Assembly (NCBI RefSeq): GCF_905220365.1
Contig: NC_061133.1
Location: forward strand, 9,290,171-9,354,170
DNA length: 64,000 nt
Source: Vanessa cardui
Lineage: Eukaryota; Arthropoda; Insecta; Lepidoptera; Nymphalidae
Direction: 5' to 3'
A program made the translations under genes and the position numbers. The notes beneath the pieces are model-generated. The model did no database searches, had not been told where the DNA came from, and saw only the letters and a list, made by a program, of their open reading frames with translations. This document shows, piece by piece, positions 11,801 to 26,800 of the stretch; the stretch's first letter is position 1; each line of letters starts with the position of its first letter.

Positions 11801-14800
11801 AAGCTGCCCAAACTTAGGTATTGCACAAGCCTGTACACAACCTCATTGAAATTCGGGTGCGGCGAAAGTGAGCACAACATAGCGACCTGTCACATACTAA
11901 GTAGCTACTAGCGCTCAGTACGCGTCGAACGCATCGCGTTCTATTCGTAACGAGATACATACGTTTTAATCAGATAACCGTTGCAAAAAATTGATGCATA
12001 AAAAGATGCACGTGATCGATGCATCGGATGGACGGAGATCGGATAATAATATTACTTTCTACAATACTTTCTAGCAAGAGATGTGGGCCGGAGCCGGCGC
12101 AACTAGAGCGATCGGTTTCTCCACGCGCCGGGAAAATTGGATTGAAATAGAAATCGCGTGCGGTGAAAATCGCCATTTTCACGTCACACGCTATCGTGGA
12201 AACTTCGATTACTGTGTTTATATACTATATCTAATCTCATTCATCAAATGATCGTTATAAAAATCAATACAGTAATCTTAATTTGTACATCATTCACGAA
12301 AATCTCTTCAGATAAGAGCTCTCAGAAGATTCTTTAAGGATCATTTGCTACAAATATAACAGAACATTAAAACATTATTGTCCCAGAACTAAAATAAAAC
12401 TCTTTGGAAATAAGGTAATATTATAATAATTAGGATTATTATTTCACGTAAACTTTGTAATAAAGATTTATATTGTTGATTCGAAAGTAAATGTAACCAA
12501 TAAAAAAAACTTCAACAACGGCAAACATATTGCGGTTATATTAACCTTCAACTTTTATATTTTAAAATCCATTCGCATACGACTAATACTCATTTGATAC
12601 CAATGATCTAGCTAATAGTAGTTCAATTAGTGAATATGTTGTTCCCAAAATATTACGAGCTAGTATTGATTGGACTCATTTTATAAATAAGTATAGAAAC
12701 AAGCGCGTAACTGTTACTTGAAGCTCGAATTATATGCAAATTTGATACGTTATAAAATTGCTTGCATCGAGATTACCGAATTAAAAGAAAAACATAAAGT
12801 AGATCAAGCTATAACGTTCTCTTTACATATTTCGTCGTCCATGTCGCAAAGTCGAAAGTGTTCATCCGTTATCACGTGGGTAAACAAAAATGTATCCATA
12901 GTTGGACATAGCTGCTGTAATGGATATGCCTCAACTCCCCGACATTATGCTGTTTGTTTACAATACTTGATTACATCGGACCTCTCTTTTTTTCAAACGT
13001 TTTCCGTCTCACTCCACTCCCTAATTTTGTAGAGCTGTGCACCCACGCTAGTACGCCTTTTCGAGTAAACATGGGAATGGGTGAAATAGTAAAGGAAGGG
13101 AGATATAATTAGAATTAATGCCGCATGGTGGTTTCCTGGTGTTTGAAACCTATGCAGCTGAACGTATCGAATACCATTTCAAGCACATGGACGGAATGTC
13201 TGCGTCTAGTTTTGTCGCTGCGGATGTTTTTTTAACTTCCCGCCTTGAAATTGCTCTTATGGGGACCCACAGTTGGAGACAACTATTTATATATTGACTC
13301 TGTGTTTGTACAAAAATTTAACTTTTAATACAAATGATTATGATGTTTCTATAAGAAAAAAGCTACAGTCTCTACAACCGAATGGGAAGATACAGTAACA
13401 GTCATTTTTTTATGTAAATGGCAGAATTTATGTTCACATACGAAAGTTGGCCGTTATCTATGTACATAAGTGCCCTTGTGCGATGTGACTTGACCCCGTT
13501 AGCACAATACGCTGGAAGCGTTGACACCGTAGCGACTCTATCTATACGCCCTTGACACTTGAACATTGCACTTTGAACGCTTTCTATTACGTTATATCAT
13601 TGGAAGTTACAATTACTCATAACCACATATTTTATTTATTAACCGTATTCCTATAAAACTGCTATATAGAACGGCGAACTAGGTCAAGGCACGTTTAAGT
13701 GACGTCAACGAGATATCGGCCGTCGGTCATCGGCTATAAGGGCTAATTAGAGCGACTAACCAACTAGGTCATCGACTCTTTGTTCTAAAAGCTGATAACA
13801 ATTTCATTAGTTGGCGTGATATCACACCTTCATAACATAAGCGACATGAATCAAAATCAATTGGATCATTTTATTTATTATTTATAAACCGAAACAAAAC
13901 CCTTTCTGTTGATATATGCTAAGGTTTGCCAATATCTATCAACAGTAGGTATAGTAAGTTTTTCATTTGAAATGTATATACTATGTTTCTTGTGGCCTTG
14001 ATACCTAATACTACGTAATACGTAAAGGATCGTCGTGATATATAGTTATCCCAAAAATGGCTTATAAACACTAGTACTACAATGAGTACAATGTTAATTT
14101 ATAAACATACCTAAAGTATTTGAACGTGTCCTGCCTGTTTGAGTTTATTAAGGAAAATGGACAAAACAATACACAAACAAGCAAAACGTTTGTTTTATAG
14201 GTCATTAACGTTCTATAAATTAAGAGAATACTGCAAAACCTCAAGAGGAAAACGTGCTTTCAAAGTAGGTCGAGTCTCAACAACGGCGGTATTTAGGTTC
14301 AACTTTACAACAATGTGTGTGACATAATACGTCGTGTTGTCTTTTATACGCTGTATTTGCCTTTTTAATAATACAATTATAGATTATACGGTAACATATA
14401 TATTTGTATATTATATATATAATATCATATTTATTGAAAAGACGAAAATTTTTGACAGGGTTTCTGTGTAGGAAATAAATTACTAAAAATGTTTTCCAAC
14501 TTTATCGAGAATAATTCTAAAATAAATATCGATTTATAATATTCAATAAATATATGTATATCTAATATAGCAAATTATAAAATCTGAGCAAGGAAATCAC
14601 GTTGCTTTTTAGATTAATGTGCCAAGCCATCCGGGAACGTACGGGGTCAGCGACCGTGTATCAGACGAGATAAGCCGACTACGAAACGCTTATCAGCCGC
14701 CAAAGAACGCCTTTGTTTTCGATGAATTTAACGCCAAACAAGAACACTGATTAAGTAATTATACAAGATGTTTTTCAATATCAAATTCTGATTGACAGTT

Positions 14801-17800
14801 TAATTTAAAGGTAAAATTTTCAAATATGATATTATTAATTAAAGACGAAATAAATGTTTGAAATGGGAAGGTATCGGTAGCCTTGTAATCGAAACCGACA
14901 CGTTTTTTTACAATGAAACATTTTTGGTAACGAGCAAAAAGATAAAAAGTCATGATTGTTCGTCATTGCACACAAAAAACATTACTCATACTTGTTCTTC
15001 AAAATTTGGCAAGACGTCGACATCGGAGGCAAACATTGGCTTGAAAGCTACTAAAAATACATATGCCCTTAGCCGAACTGCTGTTCCGTGATGAAGTTAT
15101 AACGCAGAAACAATATGACAATTTAAAAATACATCAAAAAGACAAATATAGTCAGCAGATATATTCGACGTTAACATTAAATCTTGATCAATTTATGAAA
15201 TGTTAATTATAAAAATGTGAATAAGAGTGACGTCAAGGTGTTTAAATGGAAATATGGGACAGAAATAATCGTTTGTAGTGGAACATCTCGTGAACTGTGT
15301 CATGGGCTCAGCCCACGCGCGGCGTAAGGTCGGCCGCCCTCCGCGTTCACTCAGTATCGCCGTCTGAGACTCACTAAACATGTACTTAATCTTATTTCAT
15401 GCTTAAAATGATATAAACTTTATATTGTGCGCTCTTAAGATTGTTTACTTAACTACTGTGAGTATAACGCAGACGAGTACGAATGTATAGTTATAAGTAT
15501 TAAGTATATACGTTTAACATATTATTTTACATTGTACAGAACTTTATGGTTGGTTAATGGGTGTTTGTTGAACAAACATGCAATAGCGTTTAATAGTACG
15601 GTACGGCCTTATATATGTAACTAGCTATTATATATTTTGATAATAAAAAAAAGTATATATGTACGGCAAATTAGCGGTGAGTTATATAGATATCAACAAT
15701 GATAATATATGGATTCAACAATCCTTTAAAAGGTCTGCAGGAATTCTGTAGGGTTTGGTAGCTGGGTCGGCAGTTACAATAATCGGTGCTGTCAAGTTGA
15801 TGGATAGCCCGACGATGACGTTGCGGAGACATATAAAGCATTTCCCCCTGCCCCCTCTAACCCCACTTCCCTTTCATCGCTTTTATTATTCGCTAGGAGG
15901 AAACATTTCCTAATCACCTTAAAGTATAGTTCGGTTTCAGCGAACCGAAAACAAGATATCAGTTTCAACTCTTTCAAATGTAAATATATACATTTATATA
16001 GCTAATTTAGTATTTCATGTCAGTTTTGAAAATAAATTAATGCAATAAAAATTATATTATCCATGTTATTATTCAGATCATGTATCTGCATATTTACTTA
16101 TTGTATGGTAATCTCATTTTGCATCATAAATATTATAGATAAAAAACGTACCTAATCACTTTTATGTCCTTGAAAATAAAACCTTGAATTAATAAATAAG
16201 TAGAAACTTCTGCAAACTACAATTGCAGAAGTTTAATACAACAGAGCCCTACAACCTACAACGTCGGTCTTTGTGTAATCCTGTCTGGGTAGGTAGGTAG
16301 CACCCACTAATCATATAGTCTACCGCTAAACAGTCATACTTAGTAGTCTATTGTTCTGGTTTGAAGAGTGAGAGAGCCAGTGTAACTACAAACTCAAAGT
16401 ACATAAATCCAGCTCCCAAGGTTGGTGATGCATTGGCTATAAAAAGTATGACTGATATTTCTGACACGGCGGTAGAGGCAACTAATTTCAGGTGGCAAAA
16501 TTGTGGTCTTTATATGTACTCCATTTATTCTACTGCCAGACATTCGTATCAACTGAGTTCCGGTTTGTAGCCAAACGGGATACAATAACACGTCTCATGT
16601 CTGGCGGTGCATTATCAGTGCAACGCACACCTTGTAATTCGAAATATCAATAACCGGTGCAAATTAAATTTATTTTTATCGACAAGTAGCCTAATTCTTC
16701 TCTACCCTATGATACTAATAATAAATATAAGATATAGAATACCCAGTTAAAACCGTAAGGATAGAGATGCAGAAACAAATACGTTGTTAGCACATTTGCA
16801 ATCGTCCTGTTCAGTGATATCCACAGTAGTTAGCGAGAGCAAGAACATTCCTCGGCCGGGCTGACCGGTTTCCCGACACAGGCTGTTTATGGCCGGACCA
16901 GATATAAATAGATACACTGCAACATCCATCTTCTTAATGTTTTACTTTTAACTCAGAAGGTACAACGCAGTTTTATACCACTACAAGAATATTTTGTGAA
17001 ATAATCTTGAAATAAATGCATCATTCATTTAATTCGAAACGTAAAGATATTTAATACAACGTTAAATCGACCTATTCTGTTTTAGTGATAAGTCGAAAGA
17101 CGAGATCGTTATTTCTGATTAGTATAAAGATCTCTTCCGATGTTACTTGTTCATTGTCCAGTCGGAAAACGCGATAAAATCATTTAGTAGTTTAATAAGA
17201 CAGTCTACTTCTCCTATCTCGATAAATGTAGGTATAATTTCACTTTCACCAGCTGCCTCCGTTTTTAATTGGAACAAAGCTAACACATTCCATTCCGCTG
17301 GATTTATTTTCTTTATAAAATTAATTAGATTTAAAATAAACGTTAATCAAATGACGTTTTTTTAATACACGAAAGTTGCATAAGCGACCACGTGGAGAAA
17401 AGAACGTTGACCCCAGAAAAGTGTCGCTGTACTATACTGCTATCACCTTCATCAGATAAAACGTTTCGGTGAACGATAACGAATTTGAACAAAACAATAA
17501 TCGCAACACGAAACGACCGAAAACATCAGTCTACCTATCAGTTGCGTGATAGTATTGCAAAGTCGGCGCGGCCTTGCTCAATCATCTCTACATTCTGCGC
17601 TATTGCTGGAGTCACCCACTTTAGCTGTCTATTGCATAAACGACCTCGTAATGTCAAAGGAGGTCATTGTCGCGTTTAGTAGTCTCGTTCACCCGCGGAT
17701 TGCAGGTAAAGTGCTTCTCGTTGCCAGTTAGATAAATTATATCGATTGGACCGTCTCCTTCGACGTGTCTGTGACCCCGATGTAAATAACCTGAGGCGGT

Positions 17801-20800
17801 AGTACTGTAAACAACTGACGCTGTTTGCGTCAATCATTTGCTCGCCGCGTTTCTGCCTTACCCTACCATTGATGTGTTCGTTGTGCATGCTTCAATTCTA
17901 TTTTAAGATACCGAAAAAGGCGTTACCGGGAAATGTTTCACTATTTCATAGGATACTTTGTTTTTTCTAATACAAATATATATCTTGTTATTCTTTTAAT
18001 TTAATTTATGAATCATAAAACTCTATAGAGATTTCACTATTGTATTACAACATATTTCAAAATTTGTTGGTCATAAATATAGTTTACTTATGGAAGGGAT
18101 CATTTAACCCAACTTTTATACGGCAGTAAAAGCAAGGCGTATTTCAAAATTGTCCGTATTATAACAAGAAACGATAATGACGAAACATGTAATTTCCATC
18201 CGCTGTACATTTTTAATTCTAGTTTACATAAAATAATATAAATAAAGCATTACACACGCACATTAGGCATTTAAAATATTTTATTATGTTTGTCTGTACA
18301 AAAATTTCACACTCAAAAGTCAATATGAGAACGTTCATAGTGCATTAGAGCTGCTCGCACAACATACACATATATATACACGCAATCAGTACGTATTTAT
18401 AATCTACAGTGTAAGGTGACCTATATGATAAGATTACTTCAATAGCTCAACCACACACAAAGCTTGCAAGTCGTGTCAGTGTGTGAATTCGCGTCGAGCA
18501 GCGAGCTCGTACAATGACATTGTCGACCTTGACTACTGCCTCGTATATCAAGCCACATACGTATACACACACATTCAAAACAGGAATGTGTTCGTCACGA
18601 ATGTATTTAAAGCTATCGAATAGGTATTATTCGTCTGATTTCAGATGTACACTCGGACGCCGAACGTTTCTATACTTTTAAAAATAAGCGCATGATATTT
18701 TTATTCGCGGCAGAGTAAGACCACTCTGAATTTAGACCCATCTCTGTTCGCTTTGATATAGAACAGTTCAACACACGATAAGGTGAATGCCAACAAGCCG
18801 TGCAGCGATGCACAACGATCAAGGCCAAGCGACTGAAATTATAATGAGTAGTTTTACTTTGAATGCAATGCGCTCGAACTAAAATTACACAAACACACTG
18901 ACACATACTTGCATTCAAACAAACTAATACATTATATAATATAAGTGCAGTTACATATTAGTTATTTACTTCATTATATCGTAGACAAGACCGATATAGA
19001 CTGACTGAGAGTTTATTAAGCGTGGCCGAGACACTTGGAAGTCAAATTCATGGAGAAATATAACGAGAGTTAACGATTCATTTGACTTGAAATATCTCTA
19101 GCCATAAATTTTAATATGATTAATATAATGTATAAATGTCTTAATGTTTTGTCATATTACCGCTATTATGCTGTTGATCTGAAACCGTAATTGACGTTAA
19201 TAAAAGATATTATTTACACAAAGGCATTCTAATAAATGATTGGCTGAAATTGTTTTGATGAAAAGTCTCGACATTATGTCGGCGTGTTTTTCTACCGACG
19301 GGTCATTATTTTTTTTGTCAGAAATATTTACTTTGATGTCGAGCAAATGTTTGTCTCGTTACTGATCTTATGAATATGAAAATATTTTTTATACTATTTT
19401 GAATATTCGTATTAAGACACTTTAATCTTTCATTTAATTCACAAATAACTTAAATATTTATTATGAAATAGATTTAAAAATTAATAAGTCAAAAGAATTA
19501 TTAGTGACTAAAAACACCATGATCTGATCCAATCGTATATATTTATTCTACTATTGAACAGTGGGTAAAACATTAAATATGAAAATAGTGATTACCGGTT
19601 ATTTATTACGTCACGTGTCAGCAAATTAAAAATCTAAATATATCGTAATCACGTACAAATATACCATAGAGAAAATCTATTCGAGACAAAATTGTTCGAG
19701 TGTGGGTCGTATACGACGATGGCACAATAAAGCGTCAAGGAACACGCGTGTGGGGGCGGCCTAACAAGGTCCAAAGGGATATTGATATTATCCCGATAAA
19801 GCTATTCTCTGTACATACTTGAACGACAACGATGTTCAATTGAAAATACACGCACAAAATTCCCTTCGACAATTATTTATTATTTATGAAACCATATACT
19901 GGCAACATTAACATTAATATTGTTAACTGGAATTTAATTCGAGTTGATTAAATCAAACTAAGATTTAATTGTTTTTTAAATAAATAATAAAGATATGCTC
20001 GAAATGAAAGTAAAGTATGAAGTAACTAAAGTAATTCAAATGTGAATTAGTTTTAACGTCTGAACGGTTAGATTTACAAAGACTATTACAAAACAATGAT
20101 ATAGATGAAGCTATAAGCTCAGCACACTCGAGGAAGTACGTGAGTTACGCCTGTTATGCGAATCGCGTAGGTGTATTTCCTTTTCTATTGCTTAGTTCTT
20201 TTCCTAGTGACATAATTCATCGCCTCACAACAAACCATACAAATCACGTTTTGAAGCGATCTCTTCTAAATTACAATTCATATGTATAAATGACTTCACT
20301 TGACAATTTGAATTAAAGAAAATGTATTCGATGTATAAAGGATTCAAAATTGTATTTAACTAATAATATTTAAAGGCAGGAATAGAATATTATTTATAAC
20401 TATAACTTAACTTTGGTTTAACGTAACAAAACTGAACGCATTGGCCTGATGATGAGGATGATAATAAACAATGGTCTTCTATTTACCAGAAGCACGTAAT
20501 AATGACAACATTTTTTAAAAATAATATCAAATGACTAAATATAATATCAGATTGTAATATTTGCCTGTTTAACGACTATAATCAAGACTGGTTTTGTTCA
20601 CAATGTAGAAGACTTCCATTAAAATATAACCGGTAGTGAGATAATAGATCGAACATGCCATATTTTCTTAGCAAAGTAATCTATACACTGAATACGTTTG
20701 ACGACAAAAGTTTCAACAGATATTCGTGATTCCGTTATGATTAGCTGATTCAGTACAATGTTCTGGTGATCCAGGATGTATTTGTTTCAAGGTAAACTCT

Positions 20801-23800
20801 GTCACGTTTAGTTCTTAAGACGAAGACATAAGGATTATAATGTAATAACAGTTTAAATAGTAAGTTGGGGCCTGTGGTACAACATAATATACAGTCAACA
20901 ATGCCAACTCTGTTTAAACGTACTTTGCGATACAACAGATGCCCTCGACAAGATAAATGAAACCATTAGAGGCGGATAAAAAATCAGCGGCAACGTTGAT
21001 CATAACCAAAGCATTGTTTTTTTTTTTTGTTATATCTGATTATTGTCTTTTACCTTTAAATGTTTAATATTGTGTCCGTTTACAGTTTACTTTTATCTGT
21101 TGCTTTAATCAAGTTACACGATTATTTGAAATGTATTTGTACAACACAATACTGTAATGTACTTAATAGCATTCAAATAAATTTCAGTTTTATTCTGCTA
21201 GTTCTTGTGAAATAAAATGCCTTGATGCTACTCGTTATACAACGACAGATTGTGTGACCGTATCTCCACAAATAGTGCAAAGACGACAAAACTCAACTTG
21301 TATCAAGGTTGTCCATCTCGTGGTTACAGCGACTGGCTGAAGGGAGATAATAGAACTAACAAGCGATGCGATGGCAGCGCGTGCGCAACCGACCGAAACG
21401 AGCGCTCGACCGCATATCCGCTGTAGTGCCTTCCTAGACTACCTTTTCTATAGAATGTTGTAAGAAAAACTTTCAAACTAACCTTATTATTAATTTTAGA
21501 TTTATTAAAGCAATTGTTTCGATTTTTTTACACGCCATCTCTACGTAAGTAGAGCTACAAATATCATAATTCCTAACATACGGGGTTAAAAATGAACCAA
21601 AAAACACATATACATAACATAACATAAATATTTAAAATATACGTAATATATTGTAAATCGCTTTATAAAAATAGGCAAATAAATTTCCGTATTATTAAAT
21701 AACGGTCTATCATTTTTATAATTTCTTTTGATGCATACATGGACTTAGAAAATGAAGGGGGCCAGATCGAACATTAGATACGATCAAAGGGTTGCAAAAT
21801 CACGCTGCAATAATGAAATTTGTTCCCTACTCCGAAACGCCAGCTGCTTGCTCGTGGGGCTCGGATTAAGTAATATTATTCTAACACCAAACCCGCTTAG
21901 ACATTCAATACTTGTAGAGTTGATCAGATTTATACACTCTAACACGGAGAAAATTAATTTGGAAAATGCAAAACGAAAACAAGCTCAAAAGATGTTCGAT
22001 AAACTATCTCGTTGGTGAGACTATTTTTGTTATTACTTATGTTATTTAAAACAGATGAAGTCATAAGCTATCTTCTCTTTATACGGAGTGAGGTCAGCGA
22101 CCTTTTTGATTAAGGAATCATCAATCATGACTCGCGTACACGGAGAGGATATCGCATTTCACGCTATTGAAATGTTATATTTTATCGTATACATGAACAC
22201 AGAGTTTGTAATTGGAAAACCAGCGTCGGTGATATAAGGGTTTTTTAAGAATGTAATGATTTAATCAATCAGATAACGACGATTAACGATAAATAGAAAG
22301 TAACTGATCACTCACGTTTAAAGTATGCGTGAAGTACAATCTATAATTTGCAGATACATATAATAGTACATGTTAATATAATTTAAATATTCAAAAAATA
22401 TAAACTGAGCTGTTTTTACATTCTATGAATTTTAATTCATTCGTAAACAATAATTAATTATACATAATCAAATTCAAATACGAAAACTAATAGATTACAT
22501 TATATTTGTATTCACGTACAATACGTGGCGTGGTATAATCGATTGCCTATATACCTAGTAATCAATCAAAGGTCCTTCAACGGGGTTCGTAACCCTACCG
22601 TTGCGACAGAATTAATGATTATTCAAAACGCGAAACAAATAATTTCCGGCTAAGTGAATATAACAAAAGTGACGTGCTAGGTACATGATGCTTCGATTTG
22701 CCACTATTTATATAACGACGTGTCAAAAAACCGCAGTGACCTTGGCGCCCCCACGCGGACGCAGATACATTCACCTCAGGTGGGGCCTCTGGGGTATGAA
22801 AATGTGCCCTACAGGTATTTTCACACGGTGTAATTTCTTACGGCAAGAATAGACGAAGTTTATTTATAAAAAACAATGTCTGGATGTAATAACAAAATAA
22901 ATATTAACAATTTTGCAGGTTAAGACTTTAATTGTTAGTCCATTATGGTCCTATCATTCTACTTTGCACATATATTTCATTTTGTTATTATATCGCTGAA
23001 TCTATGTCAGCTATTTAACCATATTAGAGTTTTATATGCACCTCAGAATAAATTTGAAGTATCGTGTCGACTTTTTATTCTACTGAATTATCTGCTGATA
23101 ATCTATAAGCAGCCTTTTTTTAAAATTTCAAACAAATAACAAATAGATTAAGATTTTGAGCTACCGGCTAAGAAACGAGTTTAATTTATTAACATAATTA
23201 TTCTCCTTTCGTTTTTTAATAACGTAAATTAATTAAATAAACGAAAAAAGACAGCGTTTAAGTGGCACTAATTTTTATGTGGAAATTCGATATTTTTACT
23301 ATAAATGCAATAAGAGTGCCCGCATGTATGTGTTGCTACACGACTTATCTCTGATAGTTTTAATTCTCCATGACTTAGACAACTTTTATTGATGTATTTA
23401 GTCGACAACGAATGCGGGTTACTTTATTAAGCAGAGGATAATACCTATGCAGACAAATGTCATTTAAATAAGTTGAAAAATATACAACTATAAAGTCTAT
23501 TCCGACCACTAGAGTATAAAAGCCAAATAAACATCATTTGACAGCGAATTGACGCTATATCATTGGTCGAGCATGAATAATCTATGAAATTCATTACGGG
23601 TTTGCGTAAAAATGACGTTTTGAACGTCAACGAAACTGTTATCGGAACTTTAGAAGTAAAATTAAAGTCGATACAAGTAATTTTTTTTATAGTGTAGGTT
23701 GGCGGACTAGCATATGGGCCACAATGGTAAGCGGTCATCATCACCCATAGACAATGACGCTATAAGAAATATTAACTATTCCTTACATCGTCAATGTGCC

Positions 23801-26800
23801 ACCAACCTTGGGAACTAAGATGTTATGCCCTTTGTGCCTGTAGTTACACTGGCTCACTCACCCTTCAAACCGGAACACAACAATACTGAGTAATGTTATT
23901 TGGCGGTAGAATAACTGATGAGTGGGTGGTACCTACCCAGACGGGCTTGCACAGAGCCCTACCACCAAGTTAATTAAGTGTAATAATCTTATATTATAAG
24001 CAAATATATATTAATAAAAACTATTAGCAGTGTACAATATAGCGAATACATGAAATACGTAGGTTTAAGATTTGTTTATCTTTATTCCGATTGGAATTAA
24101 ACTAAGACTGAACTATTGTAAGTCAAATATTATACCTTCAAATGTTTGTCACGCGATCAATATAATACCTAAGTAATTAATATTTTACTCTGTGTAATAA
24201 TTAAAAATATTGAAATCAAATACGATAACAGTTGTATATATTTAGGTAACCTACAAGTTTAGTAAAAACAAAAAGAAATTAAATTTTGGATACCTATTTC
24301 TAGTCAGAAAAGGCCAAATACATATTCATTGGAATAATGTATCGCATGTTAGAGAAATAGCATGATGAAAAGGCATGAAACAATTAATTTTACTTGTAAG
24401 TAAAATAATAATAAATTAGTTTCTTTATTTAAAAAAATAACGTTATTTCTATACATTGTTTGTACTTTTATATCAACCGAGTATAATCCATCAAAATTAG
24501 GGACTACAAACTACGCAAACTCTAAGTGAAAAGTATTATGTCCACATGATTTAAGCGGTCAGTGACTTATTTAACACAAATGTAACATAAGCAAATCATA
24601 AAACAGTGCTTATAATTGCGATGTTATTTGATGAGTTGATTTATATTTGCCTACTTTATAACGGCGGTTCTGGTTTTGTAAATAGTGATTTATTTGTAAG
24701 ATAATGAAGTTTAATAATTGTTTAATTACTGGGTTAGCGATATTTGCAAAGCAAATAATAACAGATTGCCTGTTCAAGATTCTTAGAATCAAAACTGAAG
24801 ATATACTTGTTGTGTTTGCATTTCCCTTTTTAATTATTGTTTTAAAATTTGTTTTTACATAGTTATAGTCTTCGACTGTTTTACGAGTTCGCAAGTGAGG
24901 ATCGTAAATAAATTGTGCATAAAACTTATAGAGATTGCTTAGCAAAGACGTGCGAGATGGAAAGCAAAAAACAATAAGTCAATTATAAGATGATAAGTGT
25001 GTGAAACGATATTTCATTGCTTCGCTGCGCGTAGAAGAAAGTGACTTACTATAAAGCAGCGTTCTCATAAGTTAAATTAATACTTGATTTATAATGACAT
25101 TCGAAAAACATCTAAGAACCGTCTCTTTGATAAAAGAACAACTTTGCATGATCTTAAGCATCTTGTAAACATTAATAGGCTTACTTATAATATATTCAGC
25201 GTTTTGTTAAACATTGTTTTCTTTCTTTCTATCATGTTAGATTTGACATTTGATAGAAAAAGACAGCATTGTTTAACTATTACAATATGCATGGGTAGTG
25301 TATTAAAAGTGTAGTATTTGTGTGCCACTGGTCGAAACCACGACTTCTATACGCATAAGCGATTAATAAGCTGCCGAACCAATGAACAGGATGCTTCGTA
25401 AATGACCATTAACTGGCGTTTCTACGTGAGTTATTTTTAGTAGCAACATCTAAATTATATAAACACAATTATACAAACACACACATACGTGTTCCAGTTG
25501 ATTATAAAAAAACTAGAACACTTATATTTTTTGCAATAATTATTTAGGCTATACATTTATGACAGGGCCAATCAACGAGTTTTTCAAGTTCGACTGCGGT
25601 CGCTAGTTTTGAAACAATTTATAAAAAGTGCCAGCGCGAATGAAGTAAAAATAAAAAATTTAATATGTATAAAAAGAAGTCAAGAGCAAGCCAAGAACGG
25701 CGACGTCGTTGTCTGAAGAAAATTAACTTTGAATGGGCCAATTTCTTCATAACGAACGAAATTACATTTTTTTTTCTTGTAGCTATATTTGAGATTACCC
25801 TTTTCAATTTAATAATGGAGACGAAATAATGACTTCGACAGTTCTTCCTCGTTTTATGACAATGATGTTTCAAATGTCTTCATAAATTTATATTACGTAT
25901 TTTAATAAAATATCAATTTGTTTCGTTTAACGAAAATAATGACGTACAATATTTTACTTGGACTTAATATATATTTAGGCCCTTGGGGTTTTTTTATACG
26001 AATACTATATTTCGTAACTACATAAGTGCATTGCGTGTGTGTGAATTGTGTGGCTGCGTGTTATTGGTTTAATATGTATATAACTACGACAACAAATTAA
26101 ATATAAATAAATACTAAATTAAAAAACAAAACAATAAAATGAATTTAAAAAAATCTTATTAAAATAAAAAAATTATACTAAGTATAACAAAGTAGCTGTC
26201 TTTCTTTTGTTTACAATTTGCACAATTTCTAATGAAATGGACCATACATGTAATTGATCATTATATACCGTGTATGTATACATATGTGGCTTGTCAAGCG
26301 CTGCGATTTACCATCAGAAGTGGCCTCTAAACCGGTCCGACCGGCGCGCCAGCTCTTCGACGAAACTCTTGCATCCAGTTCACTCTTAAATTGTTTATGT
26401 TGTATGCTTTATCGCATATTAAAAGGACTTCAAATAGAAGCCAACTCTGCTAACTTGCTCGTTCAAGTTTAAAACAGACTCATAATTAATTTCAGACAGA
26501 CTAAATAATCTCATAACAAGTCATTATCAATATCATAATTCAATTTAATAAGCATTTATACCAATGATATTCTAATAAACAGATATATCCATACTAAAAA
26601 AACAGAAAAAAGTGTGCCGCGCCGGGGACGGTTTATTTTAATTTATTTTTAAATTTCGTTAAAAGTAAAAAGGATAGCTTGATAAAAACAATAAGTAAAC
26701 GGGATAACTAGATGTTTTAATTACGCAAAACGTATTACTACGCAATTATGATAACGTATTACTACCTAAAACGACTAAAGGAAAACGTCCTAATTGGGAC

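Larger units (their letters stand above)
13779..23680 (-). other. EcR intron 1, middle part
   Basis: Mostly AT-rich. Supported items are the diverged SINE at 16236-16440, FTZ-F1-type sites at 13993, 18524, 18819 and 22737, a CRE at 15228-15235, GGGTCAGCGACCG at 14644-14656 and the IR1 candidate at 22091. GC patches near 15300-15360, 21360-21430 and 22735-22800 may be conserved non-coding DNA. No exon found. Confidence 0.6.
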
